This document shows, one piece after another, positions 17,432 to 27,794 of a stretch of DNA of 64,000 nucleotides. Source of the stretch: Frigoribacterium sp. VKM Ac-2836 (lineage in GTDB: Bacteria; Actinomycetota; Actinomycetes; Actinomycetales; Microbacteriaceae); the NCBI RefSeq assembly GCF_013248995.1, contig NZ_JABRPK010000002.1, forward strand, positions 248,001 through 312,000. The letters run 5' to 3'. The translations under genes were made by a program, and so were the position numbers. The first letter of the stretch is position 1. The number at the start of each line of letters is the position of its first letter. The notes under the pieces are model-generated. The model worked only from the letters and a program-made list of their open reading frames with translations. It did not search any database and was not told the DNA's origin.

Positions 17432-19423
17432 ATGGACTTCAAGAAACTCTTCCGCGGTCCGATCATCTACATCGTGATCGCGGTCATCGGCATCGGCATC
17501 GGGTGGAGCCTCATCAGCGGGGCGGGTACCACCCAGATCTCGACCCAGAAGGGCCTCGAGGCGATCCAGGCCGACCAGGTCAAGTCGGCGACGATCTTCA
17601 GCAACGAGCAGCGCGTCGACCTCGTCCTCAAGGACGGCGACAAGGCCGAGCAGTTCTACTACGCGACGCCGCGTGGCTCCGAGGTCGTCTCGGCCATCAA
17701 CGACGCGAACCTCGAGAACTTCGACGACACCGTCACGCAGACCAGCTGGTTCATGTCGCTGCTCAGCATCCTGTTGCCGTTCTTGATCATCGGCGTCATC
17801 TTCTGGTTCCTGCTCTCGTCCATGCAGGGTGGCGGCAGCAAGGTCATGCAGTTCGGCAAGTCCAAGGCCAAGCTGGCGTCCAAAGAGACGCCGCAGGTCA
17901 TGTTCACCGACGTGGCCGGCGCCGACGAGGCGATCGAAGAACTCGAAGAGATCAAAGAGTTCTTGAAAGAGCCGGCCAAGTTCCAGGCCGTGGGTGCGCG
18001 CATCCCGAAGGGCGTCCTGCTCTACGGCCCTCCCGGTACCGGCAAGACCCTGCTCGCCCGGGCCGTTGCCGGTGAGGCCGGAGTCCCCTTCTTCTCGATC
18101 TCGGGCTCGGACTTCGTCGAGATGTTCGTCGGTGTCGGCGCCAGCCGCGTCCGCGACCTCTTCGAACAGGCCAAGCAGAACAGCCCCGCCATCATCTTCG
18201 TCGACGAGATCGACGCCGTCGGTCGTCACCGTGGTGCCGGCATCGGTGGTGGCAACGACGAGCGCGAGCAGACTCTCAACCAGCTGCTGGTCGAGATGGA
18301 CGGCTTCGACGTCAAGACCAACGTCATCCTGATCGCGGCAACGAACCGTCCCGACGTGCTCGACCCGGCCCTGCTGCGTCCCGGTCGCTTCGACCGCCAG
18401 ATTGGCGTCGACGCTCCCGGTCTCGACGGCCGCAAGCAGATCCTCGAGGTGCACGGCAAGGGCAAGCCCCTCGCCGCGTCGGTCAACCTCGAGGTGCTGG
18501 CCCGCAAGACCCCAGGGTTCACCGGTGCCGACCTCGCCAACGTGCTGAACGAGGCCGCCCTGCTGACGGCTCGCTCGAACGCCCAGTTGATCGACAACCG
18601 CGCCCTCGACGAGGCGGTGGACCGCGTCATGGCCGGCCCCCAGCGCCGAAGCCGCATCATGAACGACCACGAGAAGCTGATCACCGCCTACCACGAGGGT
18701 GGCCACGCCCTCGCGGCGGCGGCGATGCGCCACACCGACCCGGTGACCAAGATCACGATCCTGCCCCGCGGGCGTGCCCTCGGGTACACGATGGTGCTCC
18801 CTCTCGAAGACAAGTACTCGGTCACGCGCAACGAGCTGCTCGACCAGCTCACCTACGCGATGGGTGGCCGCGTCGCCGAAGAGCTCGTCTTCCACGACCC
18901 CACCACGGGTGCTTCGAACGACATCGAGAAGGCCACGGCCACGGCCCGCAAGATGGTCACCGAGTACGGCATGAGCAACAAGGTCGGCTCGGTCAAGCTC
19001 GGCCAGGCCTCTGGCGAGATGATGATGGGCCGCGACGGCAGTTCGCGCGACTACTCCGAGAACATCGCCGAGACCGTCGACGCCGAGGTGCGCGTCCTGC
19101 TCGAGCAGGCGCACGACGAGGCGTGGGAGGTCATCAACGACAACCGCGACGTGCTCGACTTCCTCGCTCGCGAGCTGCTCGAGAAAGAGACCCTCGACCA
19201 CGACGAGCTCGCCGAGATCTTCAAGGACGTCAAGAAGCTGCCCGAACGCCCGCAGTGGCTCTCGAGCGACAAGCGTCCGGTGTCCGACCGTCCGGCGATC
19301 CCCATGCCGACGAAGTCGCCCGTGGACGCCGAGGCCGTCGACGGCGGCGTCGACTCCGAGCCGACCTCCAAGCCGGCTCGCACGCGCCCGCCCCGCACGA
19401 CGCCGGGCATCGCCACGGCCTGA
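17432..19423 (+). CDS. ftsH: ATP-dependent zinc metalloprotease FtsH
   Basis: The 663-residue membrane protease has two transmembrane segments (about 8-27 and 105-125), an AAA+ domain with Walker A GPPGTGKT, Walker [12 protein letters not shown] and [22 protein letters not shown], and the zinc motif HEGGH. The last 50 residues are a proline-rich tail. It degrades misfolded membrane proteins and some regulators. The ATG at 17432 is standard for the family (MDFKK). TACCCT near 17377 could be its own -10. Confidence 0.97.
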   Translation: MDFKKLFRGPIIYIVIAVIGIGIGWSLISGAGTTQISTQKGLEAIQADQVKSATIFSNEQRVDLVLKDGDKAEQFYYATPRGSEVVSAINDANLENFDDTVTQTSWFMSLLSILLPFLIIGVIFWFLLSSMQGGGSKVMQFGKSKAKLASKETPQVMFTDVAGADEAIEELEEIKEFLKEPAKFQAVGARIPKGVLLYGPPGTGKTLLARAVAGEAGVPFFSISGSDFVEMFVGVGASRVRDLFEQAKQNSPAIIFVDEIDAVGRHRGAGIGGGNDEREQTLNQLLVEMDGFDVKTNVILIAATNRPDVLDPALLRPGRFDRQIGVDAPGLDGRKQILEVHGKGKPLAASVNLEVLARKTPGFTGADLANVLNEAALLTARSNAQLIDNRALDEAVDRVMAGPQRRSRIMNDHEKLITAYHEGGHALAAAAMRHTDPVTKITILPRGRALGYTMVLPLEDKYSVTRNELLDQLTYAMGGRVAEELVFHDPTTGASNDIEKATATARKMVTEYGMSNKVGSVKLGQASGEMMMGRDGSSRDYSENIAETVDAEVRVLLEQAHDEAWEVINDNRDVLDFLARELLEKETLDHDELAEIFKDVKKLPERPQWLSSDKRPVSDRPAIPMPTKSPVDAEAVDGGVDSEPTSKPARTRPPRTTPGIATA

Positions 19424-19511
19424 CGCCCGACCGGCCCGACCGGCTGCGCCGAGGCGCAGCCGGTCGCTAGCCTGGCAGCTCGTCCCGAGCACCGATCGGA
19501 GGTACCGCTTC

Positions 19512-20900
19512 GTGACCGACCAGTCCAGCGGCACCCCCGCCGCACCCCGCGACGACCGACGTCCGGCCGCGGCGCGCCGAGAGGGTGGCGGTGCGCCGTC
19601 GAAACGCCCTCGCGGTCGCGAGCGCTATCCGGCCGACGTCGTGGTCGACGCCCCACCGGCCTCCGCCCGGGCGGCCGGCGACGACCCCGCCGCGGGTCCG
19701 ATCACGCGAGGACGCCTCGTCCTGGCGCAGAACGAGACCGCGGCTGTCCGTCCGCCGGCCCAGTTGCCGCCCGTCACGCACACGCCGGCCACGACCCCGG
19801 CGACCGTCGACGTACCCGTGTCCCGCTCGGGCCGTCGGTTGGTGGCCGGCGGCCGGTTCGAGGGGCCGCTGCACGAGCGGTCGTTCGACGACCTCGGCCC
19901 CGCGGTCGAGGCACGGCCACGACCCGAGGGGCAGCGCAGCGGTTCGCACGCCGCCCCGGTGGTGCGTGACCGGGGCGCGACCGGCCCGGGGTCGCATGCC
20001 GCGCCTCCTGAACGGGTTCTCCGACGATCACGCGACCGTTCCAGCGCCCGTCGGCCGGGTCCGGCCGTGATGGGCGTCCTCAACGTCACGCCCGACTCGT
20101 TCAGCGACGGGGGCCGCCATCTCGACCTCGACGCCGCCCTGGCCCACGCCCGCGCCCTCGTCGCGCAGGGGGCCGACGTCGTCGACGTCGGCGGCGAGTC
20201 GACCCGGCCCGGTGCCGCGCGTGTCGAGCCCTCGGACGAGCTGGGCCGCGTGCTGCCGGTCGTGCGCGAACTCGCGGCCGAGGGCATCCGCGTCAGCATC
20301 GACACGATGAACGCCTCGACCGCCTCCGCCGCGCTCGAGGCCGGTGCCGAGATCGTCAACGACGTGTCGGGCGGTCTCGCCGACGTCGACATGGCCCGGG
20401 TCGCCGCCGAGAGCGGTCGCACCTTCGTGGTCATGCACTGGCGTGGTCGGCTGGACGGCTCCGGTCACACGCCCGCCTCCTCGCGAGACTACGACGGTGA
20501 CGTCGTCGGCACCGTCGTCGACGAGCTCGCCCGGCGGGTGGACGACCTCGTGGCCCGTGGTGTGGACGCGTCGACGATCGTGCTCGACCCCGGGCTCGGT
20601 TTCTCCAAGGACGCCACCCAGAACTGGCAGCTGCTCGGCCACCTCGACGCGCTCGGCCGGCTCGGCCTGCCCGTGCTCGTCGCCGCGTCGCGCAAGCGGT
20701 TCCTCGCGGACCTCCTGCCCGAGGGCGCACCACCCGTCGACCGCGACCCCGCGACCGCCGTCGTCAGCGTGCTCGCCGCGCAGGCCGACGTCTGGGGCGT
20801 GCGCGTCCACGACGTCGCCGGCACCCGGCTCGCCCTCGACGTGCTGCAGGCGTGGACCGAGGCCGCAGTGGCTCCCCGCCGCCCGGCGAGGCACGCGTGA
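19512..20900 (+). CDS. folP: dihydropteroate synthase with long disordered N-terminal extension
   Basis: The catalytic domain occupies about residues 185-455 with the family signatures VMGVLNVTPDSFSDGG, DVVDVGGESTRPGA, NDVSGG and LDPGLGFSKD; SRKRF is near the end. It joins pterin pyrophosphate to p-aminobenzoate. The first 185 residues are Pro/Ala/Arg-rich and low complexity, not part of normal FolP (about 270 residues). The GTG at 19512 is firmly set by GGAGGT eight bases upstream, so the extension should be translated. folE, usual between ftsH and folP, is absent here. It overlaps folB by 4 bases (GTGA). Confidence 0.93.
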   Translation: MTDQSSGTPAAPRDDRRPAAARREGGGAPSKRPRGRERYPADVVVDAPPASARAAGDDPAAGPITRGRLVLAQNETAAVRPPAQLPPVTHTPATTPATVDVPVSRSGRRLVAGGRFEGPLHERSFDDLGPAVEARPRPEGQRSGSHAAPVVRDRGATGPGSHAAPPERVLRRSRDRSSARRPGPAVMGVLNVTPDSFSDGGRHLDLDAALAHARALVAQGADVVDVGGESTRPGAARVEPSDELGRVLPVVRELAAEGIRVSIDTMNASTASAALEAGAEIVNDVSGGLADVDMARVAAESGRTFVVMHWRGRLDGSGHTPASSRDYDGDVVGTVVDELARRVDDLVARGVDASTIVLDPGLGFSKDATQNWQLLGHLDALGRLGLPVLVAASRKRFLADLLPEGAPPVDRDPATAVVSVLAAQADVWGVRVHDVAGTRLALDVLQAWTEAAVAPRRPARHA

Positions 20901-21346
20901 GCGGCGGCGCGAGCAGGCCCGAGGGTCGGCCCGGCTCCGAGCACGAGTCGGTCGGCGAGCCCGTGCCGGCCCTCCGTGCCCGCGGCCTCGACGTGCTGCG
21001 CCTCAGCGGCGTGCGGGCCACCGGCCACCACGGCGTCTTCGACCACGAGCGCCGTGACGGCCAGGAGTTCGTCGTCGACGTCGTCGTGCACCTCGACACC
21101 GCGCCCGCGGCCACCGGCGACGACCTCGGCGAGACGGTGCACTACGGCGTGCTGGCCGAAGAGATCGTGGCCGCCGTCGAGCGAGACCCGGTCGACCTGA
21201 TCGAGACCCTCGCCGAACGCCTCGCCGCCGTCGTGCTCGCCCATCGCGCGGCCGTCGCGACCGAGGTCACCGTGCACAAGCCCGGGGCTCCCATCACGGT
21301 CCCGTTCGGCGACGTGTCGATCACGATCAGCCGGGAGCGCGCATGA
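20897..21346 (+). CDS. folB: dihydroneopterin aldolase
   Basis: The 149-residue protein starts at a GTG overlapping the folP stop. After about 30 variable residues come the family features LRLSGVRATGHHGVFDHERRDGQEF and VHYGVLAEEI, then LIETLAERLAAVVL, with TVHKPGAPI near the end. It cleaves dihydroneopterin to hydroxymethyl-dihydropterin, the FolK substrate. Confidence 0.95.
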   Translation: MSGGASRPEGRPGSEHESVGEPVPALRARGLDVLRLSGVRATGHHGVFDHERRDGQEFVVDVVVHLDTAPAATGDDLGETVHYGVLAEEIVAAVERDPVDLIETLAERLAAVVLAHRAAVATEVTVHKPGAPITVPFGDVSITISRERA

Positions 21347-21897
21347 CGGGCCCTCGCGTCCGACGGGCGGTGATCGCCCTCGGTTCGAACCTCGGTGATC
21401 GTGACGGCCTGCTGCGCGAGGCCGTCCGGGCCGTCGACGCGACGCCCGGCATCACGGTGGTCGCCGCATCCGCCCCTGTGTCGTCGACGGCCGTCACCCT
21501 CGACGGTCCCGACCCGAGCAAGCCGACCTACCTCAACGCCGTGCTGCTCGCCGACGTCACGCTCGGGAACGACGCCCTGCTCGACGCGCTGCAGGCGATC
21601 GAGGCCACGCACGGGCGAACCCGCGACGTCCGCTGGGGAGACCGGACGCTCGACCTCGACGTCATCGCCCTAGACGACGAGCAGATCGAGACCGAGCGCC
21701 TGCAGGTGCCGCACCCCCGTGCGGCCGGTCGCGCGTTCGTGCTCGAGCCCTGGATGCAGCTGGACCCGGAGGCGCGGCTCGCCGGAGCAGGGCGGGTCGC
21801 CGACCTCGTGTCCCGCCTCGCCGAGCGGACCCGGCCCGTGCCGGGCGCGACCTCGCTGCTCGACCCCGCCCCCGAATCCAGCCCAGGAGCCCCGTGA
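21343..21897 (+). CDS. folK: 2-amino-4-hydroxy-6-hydroxymethyldihydropteridine pyrophosphokinase
   Basis: The 184-residue protein shows HPPK motifs: ALGSNLGDRDGLLREAV, YLNAVLL, and RWGDRTLDLDVIAL with metal-binding aspartates, followed by PHPRAAGRAFVLEP. It starts on an ATGA overlap with folB and overlaps the next gene by 4 bases, so translation is coupled along the operon. Confidence 0.95.
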   Translation: MTGPRVRRAVIALGSNLGDRDGLLREAVRAVDATPGITVVAASAPVSSTAVTLDGPDPSKPTYLNAVLLADVTLGNDALLDALQAIEATHGRTRDVRWGDRTLDLDVIALDDEQIETERLQVPHPRAAGRAFVLEPWMQLDPEARLAGAGRVADLVSRLAERTRPVPGATSLLDPAPESSPGAP

Positions 21898-22370
21898 AGC
21901 ACACCCGCCCCTCCACCCTGGTCGGCCTGATCATCGTGGCCGTGGCCGCCGGCTTCGTCCTCGACTCGGTGCTGGTGGCCATGCGTCAACCGTCGATCGT
22001 GCTGCCCGCGGCACTCGGTCTCGTGCTGCTCGGCATCGGCGGCGTCGTCGTGTCGATGGCGGTTCCCGTGCGCCGCGTCGCGACCGGGTCGAGCAAAGAG
22101 CGGGTCGACCCCTACTACGCCACGCGCGTGCTGCTGCTGGCCAAGGCGAGCAGCCTGGCCGGTGCCCTGTTCGGCGGCTTCGCCGGAGGAGTGCTGCTGT
22201 TCGTCCTGTCCCGCGGCGTGGGGGTCGCTGTAGGCTCGCTCGTGCCCGCGATCGTCGCCGTCGTCGGCGGTGCGGGGCTGCTCGTGGCCGGCATCGTCGC
22301 CGAGCGCATGTGCACCGTCCCGCCCGCCGACGACGAGAACGGTCAGGGTCCGGGCACGCAGGCGGTCTGA
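21894..22370 (+). CDS. DUF3180 membrane protein
   Basis: The 158-residue protein has four hydrophobic segments and sits directly after folK, where actinobacteria usually carry a DUF3180 gene. The motif RVDPYYATRVLLLAKASSLAG is characteristic of that family. Function is unknown. Translation is coupled to folK by GTGA overlap. Confidence 0.85.
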   Translation: MKHTRPSTLVGLIIVAVAAGFVLDSVLVAMRQPSIVLPAALGLVLLGIGGVVVSMAVPVRRVATGSSKERVDPYYATRVLLLAKASSLAGALFGGFAGGVLLFVLSRGVGVAVGSLVPAIVAVVGGAGLLVAGIVAERMCTVPPADDENGQGPGTQAV

Positions 22371-22412
22371 CCGCCCGTGGCCCGACCGCCGCCGACCGGA
22401 AGAGACGACGAC

Positions 22413-22892
22413 ATGGACCGACTCGACATCCCCGACGCCGAGTGGACACGCGTCTCGCCCAAGTACGTCTGGCCCGAGCTGGTCGGCTACCTCGTCACCG
22501 GCCTGATCGTGGCCGGCGCCACCGTCCCCCTCTGGCTGATCGGCGAGTGGTGGGCCTACGCGATCACCGCCGTCGTGGTGGCCGTCACCGTCGTGGTCGC
22601 CGCCCTGACCCCGCGTCGCGTCCGGGCGATCGGCTACCAGCTGCGCGAGGACGACCTGCTGCTGCGCAAGGGCATCCTGTACCTGCGAGTGGTGGCCGTG
22701 CCCTACGGGCGCATGCAGCTGATCGACATCAACCGCGGACCGGTCGTGCGGGCGCTCGGTCTCAGCGACCTCAAGTTCGTCACCGCGGCCGCGGCCTCGG
22801 CCGTGACGATTCCGGGCGTCCCCGCCGACGAGGCCGAGCGGTTGCGCGACCGCCTCGTCGAGCTGGCCGAATCACGGCGGGCCGGTCTGTGA
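22413..22892 (+). CDS. PH domain-containing membrane protein (YdbS-like)
   Basis: The 159-residue protein has two membrane helices (about 25-65) followed by a bacterial PH (bPH2) domain: GYQLREDDLLLRKGILY, RVVAVPYGRMQLIDINRGP, and LSDLKFVTAA. It pairs with the next gene, with which it overlaps by 4 bases, like the YdbS/YdbT couple of Bacillus. A role in membrane stress is known only loosely. An upstream GTG at 22377 is an alternative start. Confidence 0.88.
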   Translation: MDRLDIPDAEWTRVSPKYVWPELVGYLVTGLIVAGATVPLWLIGEWWAYAITAVVVAVTVVVAALTPRRVRAIGYQLREDDLLLRKGILYLRVVAVPYGRMQLIDINRGPVVRALGLSDLKFVTAAAASAVTIPGVPADEAERLRDRLVELAESRRAGL

Positions 22893-24661
22893 GCAACCCC
22901 CGCACCGAGACGGACGGGGGCGGGGGCCGACCCGCGCCTCCTGACGTCGCCGCCCTCACCGACGGCGAGTGGCACCGCCTGCACCCGGCCACCCCGCTGC
23001 TCAAAGGCGGCATCGCGCTGGCCGCCGTGCTCGTGATCCTCTTCAACAACGCGCGCGAGTACGTCGTCGAGCTGTTCGTGCCGGGCGGTCGGCGGGGCGA
23101 CGAGGGCGACCCGTTCGGCTACGTCGTCGACCAGGGCTGGCTGGGCCTGCTGCTGCTGGCCGTGCTCGTGGTCATCGCGCTGTTCGTCGGCGGCTTCTGG
23201 TTGTCGTGGCGCATGCACACCTTCCGGGTCGGCGACGACGTGGTCGAGGTGCGCAGCGGCATCGTGTTCCGCACCAACCGGCGGGCGCGGCTCGACCGCA
23301 TCCAGGGCATCAACATCCAGCGTCCTCTGCTCGCCCGCGTCTTCGGTGCCGCCAAGCTCGAGGTCAACCAGGCCGGGCAGGACGCCAACGTCACGCTCGC
23401 CTACCTGCGCTCGGCGTCGGCCGACGACCTCCGCCGAGAGATCCTGCGCCGCGCGGGCGGGGCGCAGCAGCGGCCCGCGCCGGCCGCGTCCGACGCCGGC
23501 TCGCCGACCGCCGCCGCCGACGACGCGTCCGTGACCTCGGCGCAGCACGACGAGCACGCGGCGCACCGGCAGGGCTTCGGCGGTCTCATCGAGCACCGTG
23601 CGAACGAGTTCCTCGCGCCAGAGCTCGACCCCGACGAGGCACCACCGCAGTCGGTCGTGGCCCTCTCGCCGGGCCGCCTGATCGGGTCGACCATCCTGAG
23701 TGGTTACACGCTGTTCCTCGTGGCCGTCGTCGTCGCGATCGCGATCAGCGTCATCACGACGGGCGAGTGGTTCCTGCTCTTCGCGCTGCTGCCGGCCGTG
23801 CTCGGCTCGGGCGGGTTCTACGTCAACCGCATCACCAAGTCGCTGCGGTACACGATCGCCGGCACACGCGACGGGGTCCGCATCGGGTACGGCCTGTTCT
23901 CGACCTCGAACGAGACGCTCCCGCCCGGGCGCATCCACTCGGTCAAGGTCAGCCAACCGTTGCTCTGGCGGCCGTTCGGCTGGTGGGACGTCAAGATCAA
24001 CCGCGCCTCGCGCTCGAGCACCAAGGGTGCCGCGGGCCAGGAGAACACGACGATCCTGCCGGTCGGCGACGAGGACGACGTCCGCCGCGTCCTCGAACTC
24101 GTCCTGCCCGAACTGGTCGGCACGGCCGCCGTGGGCGTCGCCGCCGAGGAGGCGCGGGCCGGGTCGAGCGAGTCGGCGGGCGCCCCCGAGACGGTGGCCT
24201 CCGCGACGGACGTGGCCGCGCCTCCTGCCCTTCGGGACGCCGTCGAGGCGACGACCGAGCACACCCTCACGCTCGTCGAGGGAGGGCTGCGGTCGAGCGG
24301 CACCGACGGCGGCTTCACCGTGTCGCCCCGTCGGGCCGCCGTGTTGCGCTGGTTCTCGTGGCGGCGCAACGGGTTCCGCTCGGCGCCGGGTGCGCTGCTG
24401 TTGCGCAAGGGCGCGATCTGGCGGCAGCTCGTCATCGTGCCGTTGCCCCGGGTGCAGAGCGTCGGTCTCGTGCAGGGGCCGCTGCGGCGTCGCCTGCGTC
24501 TCGCGACCGTGCACCTGCACACCGTCCAGGGGCCGATCGTGGCCGAGATCGGTGCCCTCGACCAGGACGACGCCCTCGGCTTCTTCACGACCGCCGGGCG
24601 GGAGGCGGTCGTCGCCGCGCGCGCCGACCGTACCCACCGCTGGAGCGAGGAGGCCTCGTGA
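22889..24661 (+). CDS. PH domain-containing membrane protein, three-module (YdbT-like)
   Basis: The 590-residue protein contains several hydrophobic helices and three bPH2 modules. These are around RVGDDVVEVRSGIVFRTNRR (about 115), TIAGTRDGVRIGYGLFSTSN (about 325) and FRSAPGALLLRKGAIWRQLV (about 495). Low-complexity linkers separate them. The GTG at 22889 overlaps the previous stop. It is probably a membrane complex with its neighbour; the molecular role is not established. Confidence 0.87.
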   Translation: MSNPRTETDGGGGRPAPPDVAALTDGEWHRLHPATPLLKGGIALAAVLVILFNNAREYVVELFVPGGRRGDEGDPFGYVVDQGWLGLLLLAVLVVIALFVGGFWLSWRMHTFRVGDDVVEVRSGIVFRTNRRARLDRIQGINIQRPLLARVFGAAKLEVNQAGQDANVTLAYLRSASADDLRREILRRAGGAQQRPAPAASDAGSPTAAADDASVTSAQHDEHAAHRQGFGGLIEHRANEFLAPELDPDEAPPQSVVALSPGRLIGSTILSGYTLFLVAVVVAIAISVITTGEWFLLFALLPAVLGSGGFYVNRITKSLRYTIAGTRDGVRIGYGLFSTSNETLPPGRIHSVKVSQPLLWRPFGWWDVKINRASRSSTKGAAGQENTTILPVGDEDDVRRVLELVLPELVGTAAVGVAAEEARAGSSESAGAPETVASATDVAAPPALRDAVEATTEHTLTLVEGGLRSSGTDGGFTVSPRRAAVLRWFSWRRNGFRSAPGALLLRKGAIWRQLVIVPLPRVQSVGLVQGPLRRRLRLATVHLHTVQGPIVAEIGALDQDDALGFFTTAGREAVVAARADRTHRWSEEAS

Positions 24662-25455
24662 GCGACCCGTACGGCCCGCCCGGGAACGAGCGCGGTCCGG
24701 ACCGCCGCAGCGGTCGGCTGGGCGTGGGCATCGTCGGCGCCGGCCGGGTCGGGCCCGTCCTCGGCGCCGCGCTCGCCGCCGCGGGCCACGCGATCGTCGG
24801 CATCTCGGCCGTGTCCGAGCGCAGCCGGGACCGGGCCGAGGCGATCCTGCCGGGCGTGCCCGTGCTGACCGTGCCCCAGATCGTCGAACGCAGCGAGCTC
24901 GTGCTGCTCGCCGTCCCCGACGACCAGCTCGCCGACCTCGTCGAGGGTCTGGCCGCGACCGGCACCTGGCAGCTCGGCCAGCTCGTCGTTCACACCTCGC
25001 CCCGGCACGGGCTCGAGGTGCTGCGGCCCGCCCTCTCGTCGGGGGCGATCCCGTTGGCGATCCACCCGGCACTCGCCTTCACGGGCACGACGATCGACCT
25101 CGTGCGGCTGCGCGACGCCTGGTGCGCCGTCACGGCACCGACCCCCGTGCAGCCGATCGGGCAGGCGCTCGTCGTCGAGATGGGCGCCGAGCCGGTCATC
25201 GTGGCCGAGGTCGATCGGCCCCGCTACGCCGAGGCGATCGCGACGGCCACCGAGTTCTCGGCCGCCATCGTCGCGCAGTCGGTCGGCCTGCTGACCGAGC
25301 TGGGCCTGCCCGAGCCCGGTCGACTGCTCGCGCCGCTCATGCGCTCGGCGATGGACGCCGCCCTGGGCGAGGCCGGCGGCTCGACCGGCCCCGGTACCAT
25401 CGACATGGCCTCGTTCGACGACGGCCCCACCGCGTTCGGTGACCCGCGCGCCTGA
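24658..25455 (+). CDS. Rossmann-like and DUF2520 domain protein
   Basis: The 265-residue protein has an N-terminal NAD(P)-binding motif (GIVGAGRVGPVLGAALAAAG) and a C-terminal helical part starting near IHPALAFTGT. In many actinobacteria it lies directly upstream of panC; here lysS follows instead. A short-chain reductase related to ketopantoate reductase has been suggested for the family, without proof. GTGA overlap with the previous gene. Confidence 0.86.
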   Translation: MSDPYGPPGNERGPDRRSGRLGVGIVGAGRVGPVLGAALAAAGHAIVGISAVSERSRDRAEAILPGVPVLTVPQIVERSELVLLAVPDDQLADLVEGLAATGTWQLGQLVVHTSPRHGLEVLRPALSSGAIPLAIHPALAFTGTTIDLVRLRDAWCAVTAPTPVQPIGQALVVEMGAEPVIVAEVDRPRYAEAIATATEFSAAIVAQSVGLLTELGLPEPGRLLAPLMRSAMDAALGEAGGSTGPGTIDMASFDDGPTAFGDPRA

Positions 25456-25504
25456 CCCGGCCCGCGCCTCCCACCCCCTCCACCACCCCAGGAGCACCTG
25501 ACAC

Positions 25505-27025
25505 ATGACCGCCGCGCCCGACCCGACCACCACGACCGACGACGAGGCGGCCACCGCCGCACGCGAGGCGTCGGAGCAGAAGCAGGTGCGGCTCGACAAG
25601 CGCACCCGTCTGCTCGAGGCCGGCGTCGAGGCGTACCCGGTCGGCGTGCCGATTACCGACACCATCGGTGCGGTCCGCGCCCGGTACGCCGAGCTCGAGA
25701 CCGACAGCCGATCGGGTGACGTCGTCGGGCTCGCCGGTCGTGTCGTGCACGCGCGCAACACGGGCAAGCTCTGCTTCGCCGCCCTGCAGGCCGGCGACGG
25801 CAGCCGCATCCAGGCCATGGTCTCGCTCGCCGAGGTGGGCGAGCAGCGCCTCGCCGACTGGAAAGAACTGGTCGACCTGGGCGACCACGTCTTCGTGTCG
25901 GGCGAGGTCATCTCGTCGCGTCGCGGCGAGCTGTCGGTCATGGTCAGCGACTGGTCGATCGCCGCCAAGGCGATCCTGCCGCTGCCGAACCTGCACTCCG
26001 AGCTCAGCGAAGAGACGCGCGTCCGTCAGCGCTACCTCGACCTGATCGTGCGCGACCAGGCCCGCGCCACCGTCCGGGCCCGGGCCGCCGCGGTCTCGTC
26101 GCTGCGTCGCACCTTCGACTCGTACGAGTACCTCGAGGTCGAGACGCCCATGCTGCAGACGATGCACGGCGGCGCGGCGGCCCGGCCGTTCCAGACCCAC
26201 AGCAATGCCTTCGACACCGAGCTGTACCTGCGCATCGCGCCCGAGCTGTTCCTCAAGCGAGCCGTCGTCGGCGGCATCGACCGCGTCTTCGAGATCAACC
26301 GCAACTTCCGCAACGAGGGCGCCGACTCGACGCACTCGCCCGAGTTCGCGATGGTCGAGGCGTACCAGGCCTACGGCGACTACGACCAGATGGCCCGCCT
26401 GACCCAAGAACTCGTGCAGAACGCCGCCATGGCCGTCTCCGGCTCGCATCTCGTCACGCTCGCCGACGGCAGCGAGTACGACCTCGGCGGCGAGTGGGCC
26501 CGCGTGCCGATGTACGAATCGCTCAGCGAGGCATCGGGCGTCGACATCACTCCGTCGACCACGGTGGCCGACCTGCAGGCGCTGGCCGCCACGGTCGACC
26601 TGGTCGTGCCGCACGAGACCCACGGCAAGCTCGTCGAAGAGCTCTGGGAGCACTTCGTCAAACCGTCGCTCGACCGGCCGACCTTCGTCGTCGACTTCCC
26701 GGTGGACACGAGCCCGCTCGTCCGTCAGCACCGCTCGAAGCCCGGCGTGGTCGAGAAGTGGGACCTCTACGTCCGCGGTTTCGAACTCGCCACCGCGTAC
26801 TCCGAACTGGTCGACCCGGTCATCCAACGCGAACGCTTCGTCGAGCAGGCCGCGCTGTCGGCCCGAGGCGACGCCGAGGCCATGCGCCTGGACGACGACT
26901 TCCTCACGGCGCTCGAGTACGGCATGCCGCCGAGCGGTGGCATGGGCATGGGCATCGACCGTCTGCTCATGGCCATCACGGGTCTCGGCATCCGCGAGAC
27001 GATCCTCTTCCCGCTCGTCAAGTAG
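25505..27025 (+). CDS. lysS: lysyl-tRNA synthetase, class II
   Basis: The 506-residue enzyme has the OB-fold anticodon domain (residues about 70-180), motif 2 [13 protein letters not shown] and motif 3 [15 protein letters not shown]. Length and order fit bacterial LysS. AGGAG lies upstream of the ATG. A nonamer-built hairpin follows at 27078-27110. Confidence 0.97.
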   Translation: MTAAPDPTTTTDDEAATAAREASEQKQVRLDKRTRLLEAGVEAYPVGVPITDTIGAVRARYAELETDSRSGDVVGLAGRVVHARNTGKLCFAALQAGDGSRIQAMVSLAEVGEQRLADWKELVDLGDHVFVSGEVISSRRGELSVMVSDWSIAAKAILPLPNLHSELSEETRVRQRYLDLIVRDQARATVRARAAAVSSLRRTFDSYEYLEVETPMLQTMHGGAAARPFQTHSNAFDTELYLRIAPELFLKRAVVGGIDRVFEINRNFRNEGADSTHSPEFAMVEAYQAYGDYDQMARLTQELVQNAAMAVSGSHLVTLADGSEYDLGGEWARVPMYESLSEASGVDITPSTTVADLQALAATVDLVVPHETHGKLVEELWEHFVKPSLDRPTFVVDFPVDTSPLVRQHRSKPGVVEKWDLYVRGFELATAYSELVDPVIQRERFVEQAALSARGDAEAMRLDDDFLTALEYGMPPSGGMGMGIDRLLMAITGLGIRETILFPLVK

Positions 27026-27077
27026 TGCTCGCCACCTAGGGCTCGCCCGCGAGAATCGACCGTGAGTCTCGAGAGCA

Positions 27078-27110
27078 GGAGGCGCGGTGCCGGTCGGGCA
27101 CCGCGCCTCC
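27078..27110. terminator. hairpin made of two inverted nonamer copies
   Basis: GGAGGCGCGGTGCC pairs perfectly with GGCACCGCGCCTCC (14 bp, 5-base loop), downstream of lysS. The same element recurs at 31274-31312 and 56032-56070, each time between genes. It probably ends lysS transcription. Confidence 0.65.
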
Positions 27111-27171
27111 GTCGTCTCGTCGTCGAGAGGTGCACGTGGTTTTCCCGGGCGGGGCGACGTACCCTGGTGCG

Positions 27172-27405
27172 GTGCCTGAGTCCCTCGCCGGAGCCATCGT
27201 CTTCTCCGTGACGCCCACCATCGTGGTGGGCCTCATCTTCTGGTTCATCGTCCGGGCACTGCTGCGCTCCGACCGCACCGAGCGTGCCGTCTACGCCAAG
27301 GTCGAGGCCGAAGAGCGCGCGAAGGCCGAGGCGGAAGAGCGCGCTGAATCACGCGACCTCGCCGCAGCCGACCGCGCGGACCGCGCAGGTCGCGGCGCGG
27401 TCTAG
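27172..27405 (+). CDS. small membrane protein with charged tail
   Basis: The GTG at 27172 is leaderless (TACCCT six bases upstream) and opens a 77-residue protein. It has one transmembrane helix (about residues 6-28, VFSVTPTIVVGLIFWFIV) followed by an alternating Glu/Ala/Arg tail likely to be helical. It resembles short actinobacterial proteins located near lysS, but no function is known. Confidence 0.6.
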   Translation: MPESLAGAIVFSVTPTIVVGLIFWFIVRALLRSDRTERAVYAKVEAEERAKAEAEERAESRDLAAADRADRAGRGAV

Positions 27406-27794
27406 CTCCGCTTCTCGATTCGTCAGGGGAGTCGCCCGCCTCTCGTGGTAGTCACCGAGGTGGGCGGTGTCGGGTCACGGCACCGCGCCTCCTGGGTTCG
27501 TGTGACGTTGACGGTGCCACGGCAGATCTGCGGCCGAGTTTCCGGTGAACGAGCTGAGAATGTGTACCCCCGCCGTGCTAGCGGCCGCCTATACCCGTTT
27601 CGGGCTGCTGTCAAACGTCGTTCGTCTTCGTACCCCGTCGGTGTCGAAACTCTGGATGTGCGCTCCGAGAAGACCCGCGAGGGCCTGCGCCGACTGTCGG
27701 CGGCCGTGTGGCGCACGCCAGACTTTAGGTACGCCGACGAGCTTCACGAACTAATCGACGCGACACAGGTCAGTACTCGAGCAGGGAGAGAACG
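27406..27794 (+). promoter_or_regulatory. gene-free leader upstream of the sigma-factor gene
   Basis: About 390 bases carry no convincing gene. The segment 27545-27780 is lower in GC than its surroundings. TTGACG at 27506 is a possible -35 without a good partner. A single nonamer copy is at about 27484. The ribosome site CAGGGAG is immediately before the sigma start. A long untranslated leader is the simplest reading. Confidence 0.35.

Noticed and set aside
17387-19534. A 715-codon minus-strand frame opposite ftsH
   Set aside because: It lacks domains and overlaps a certain gene throughout.
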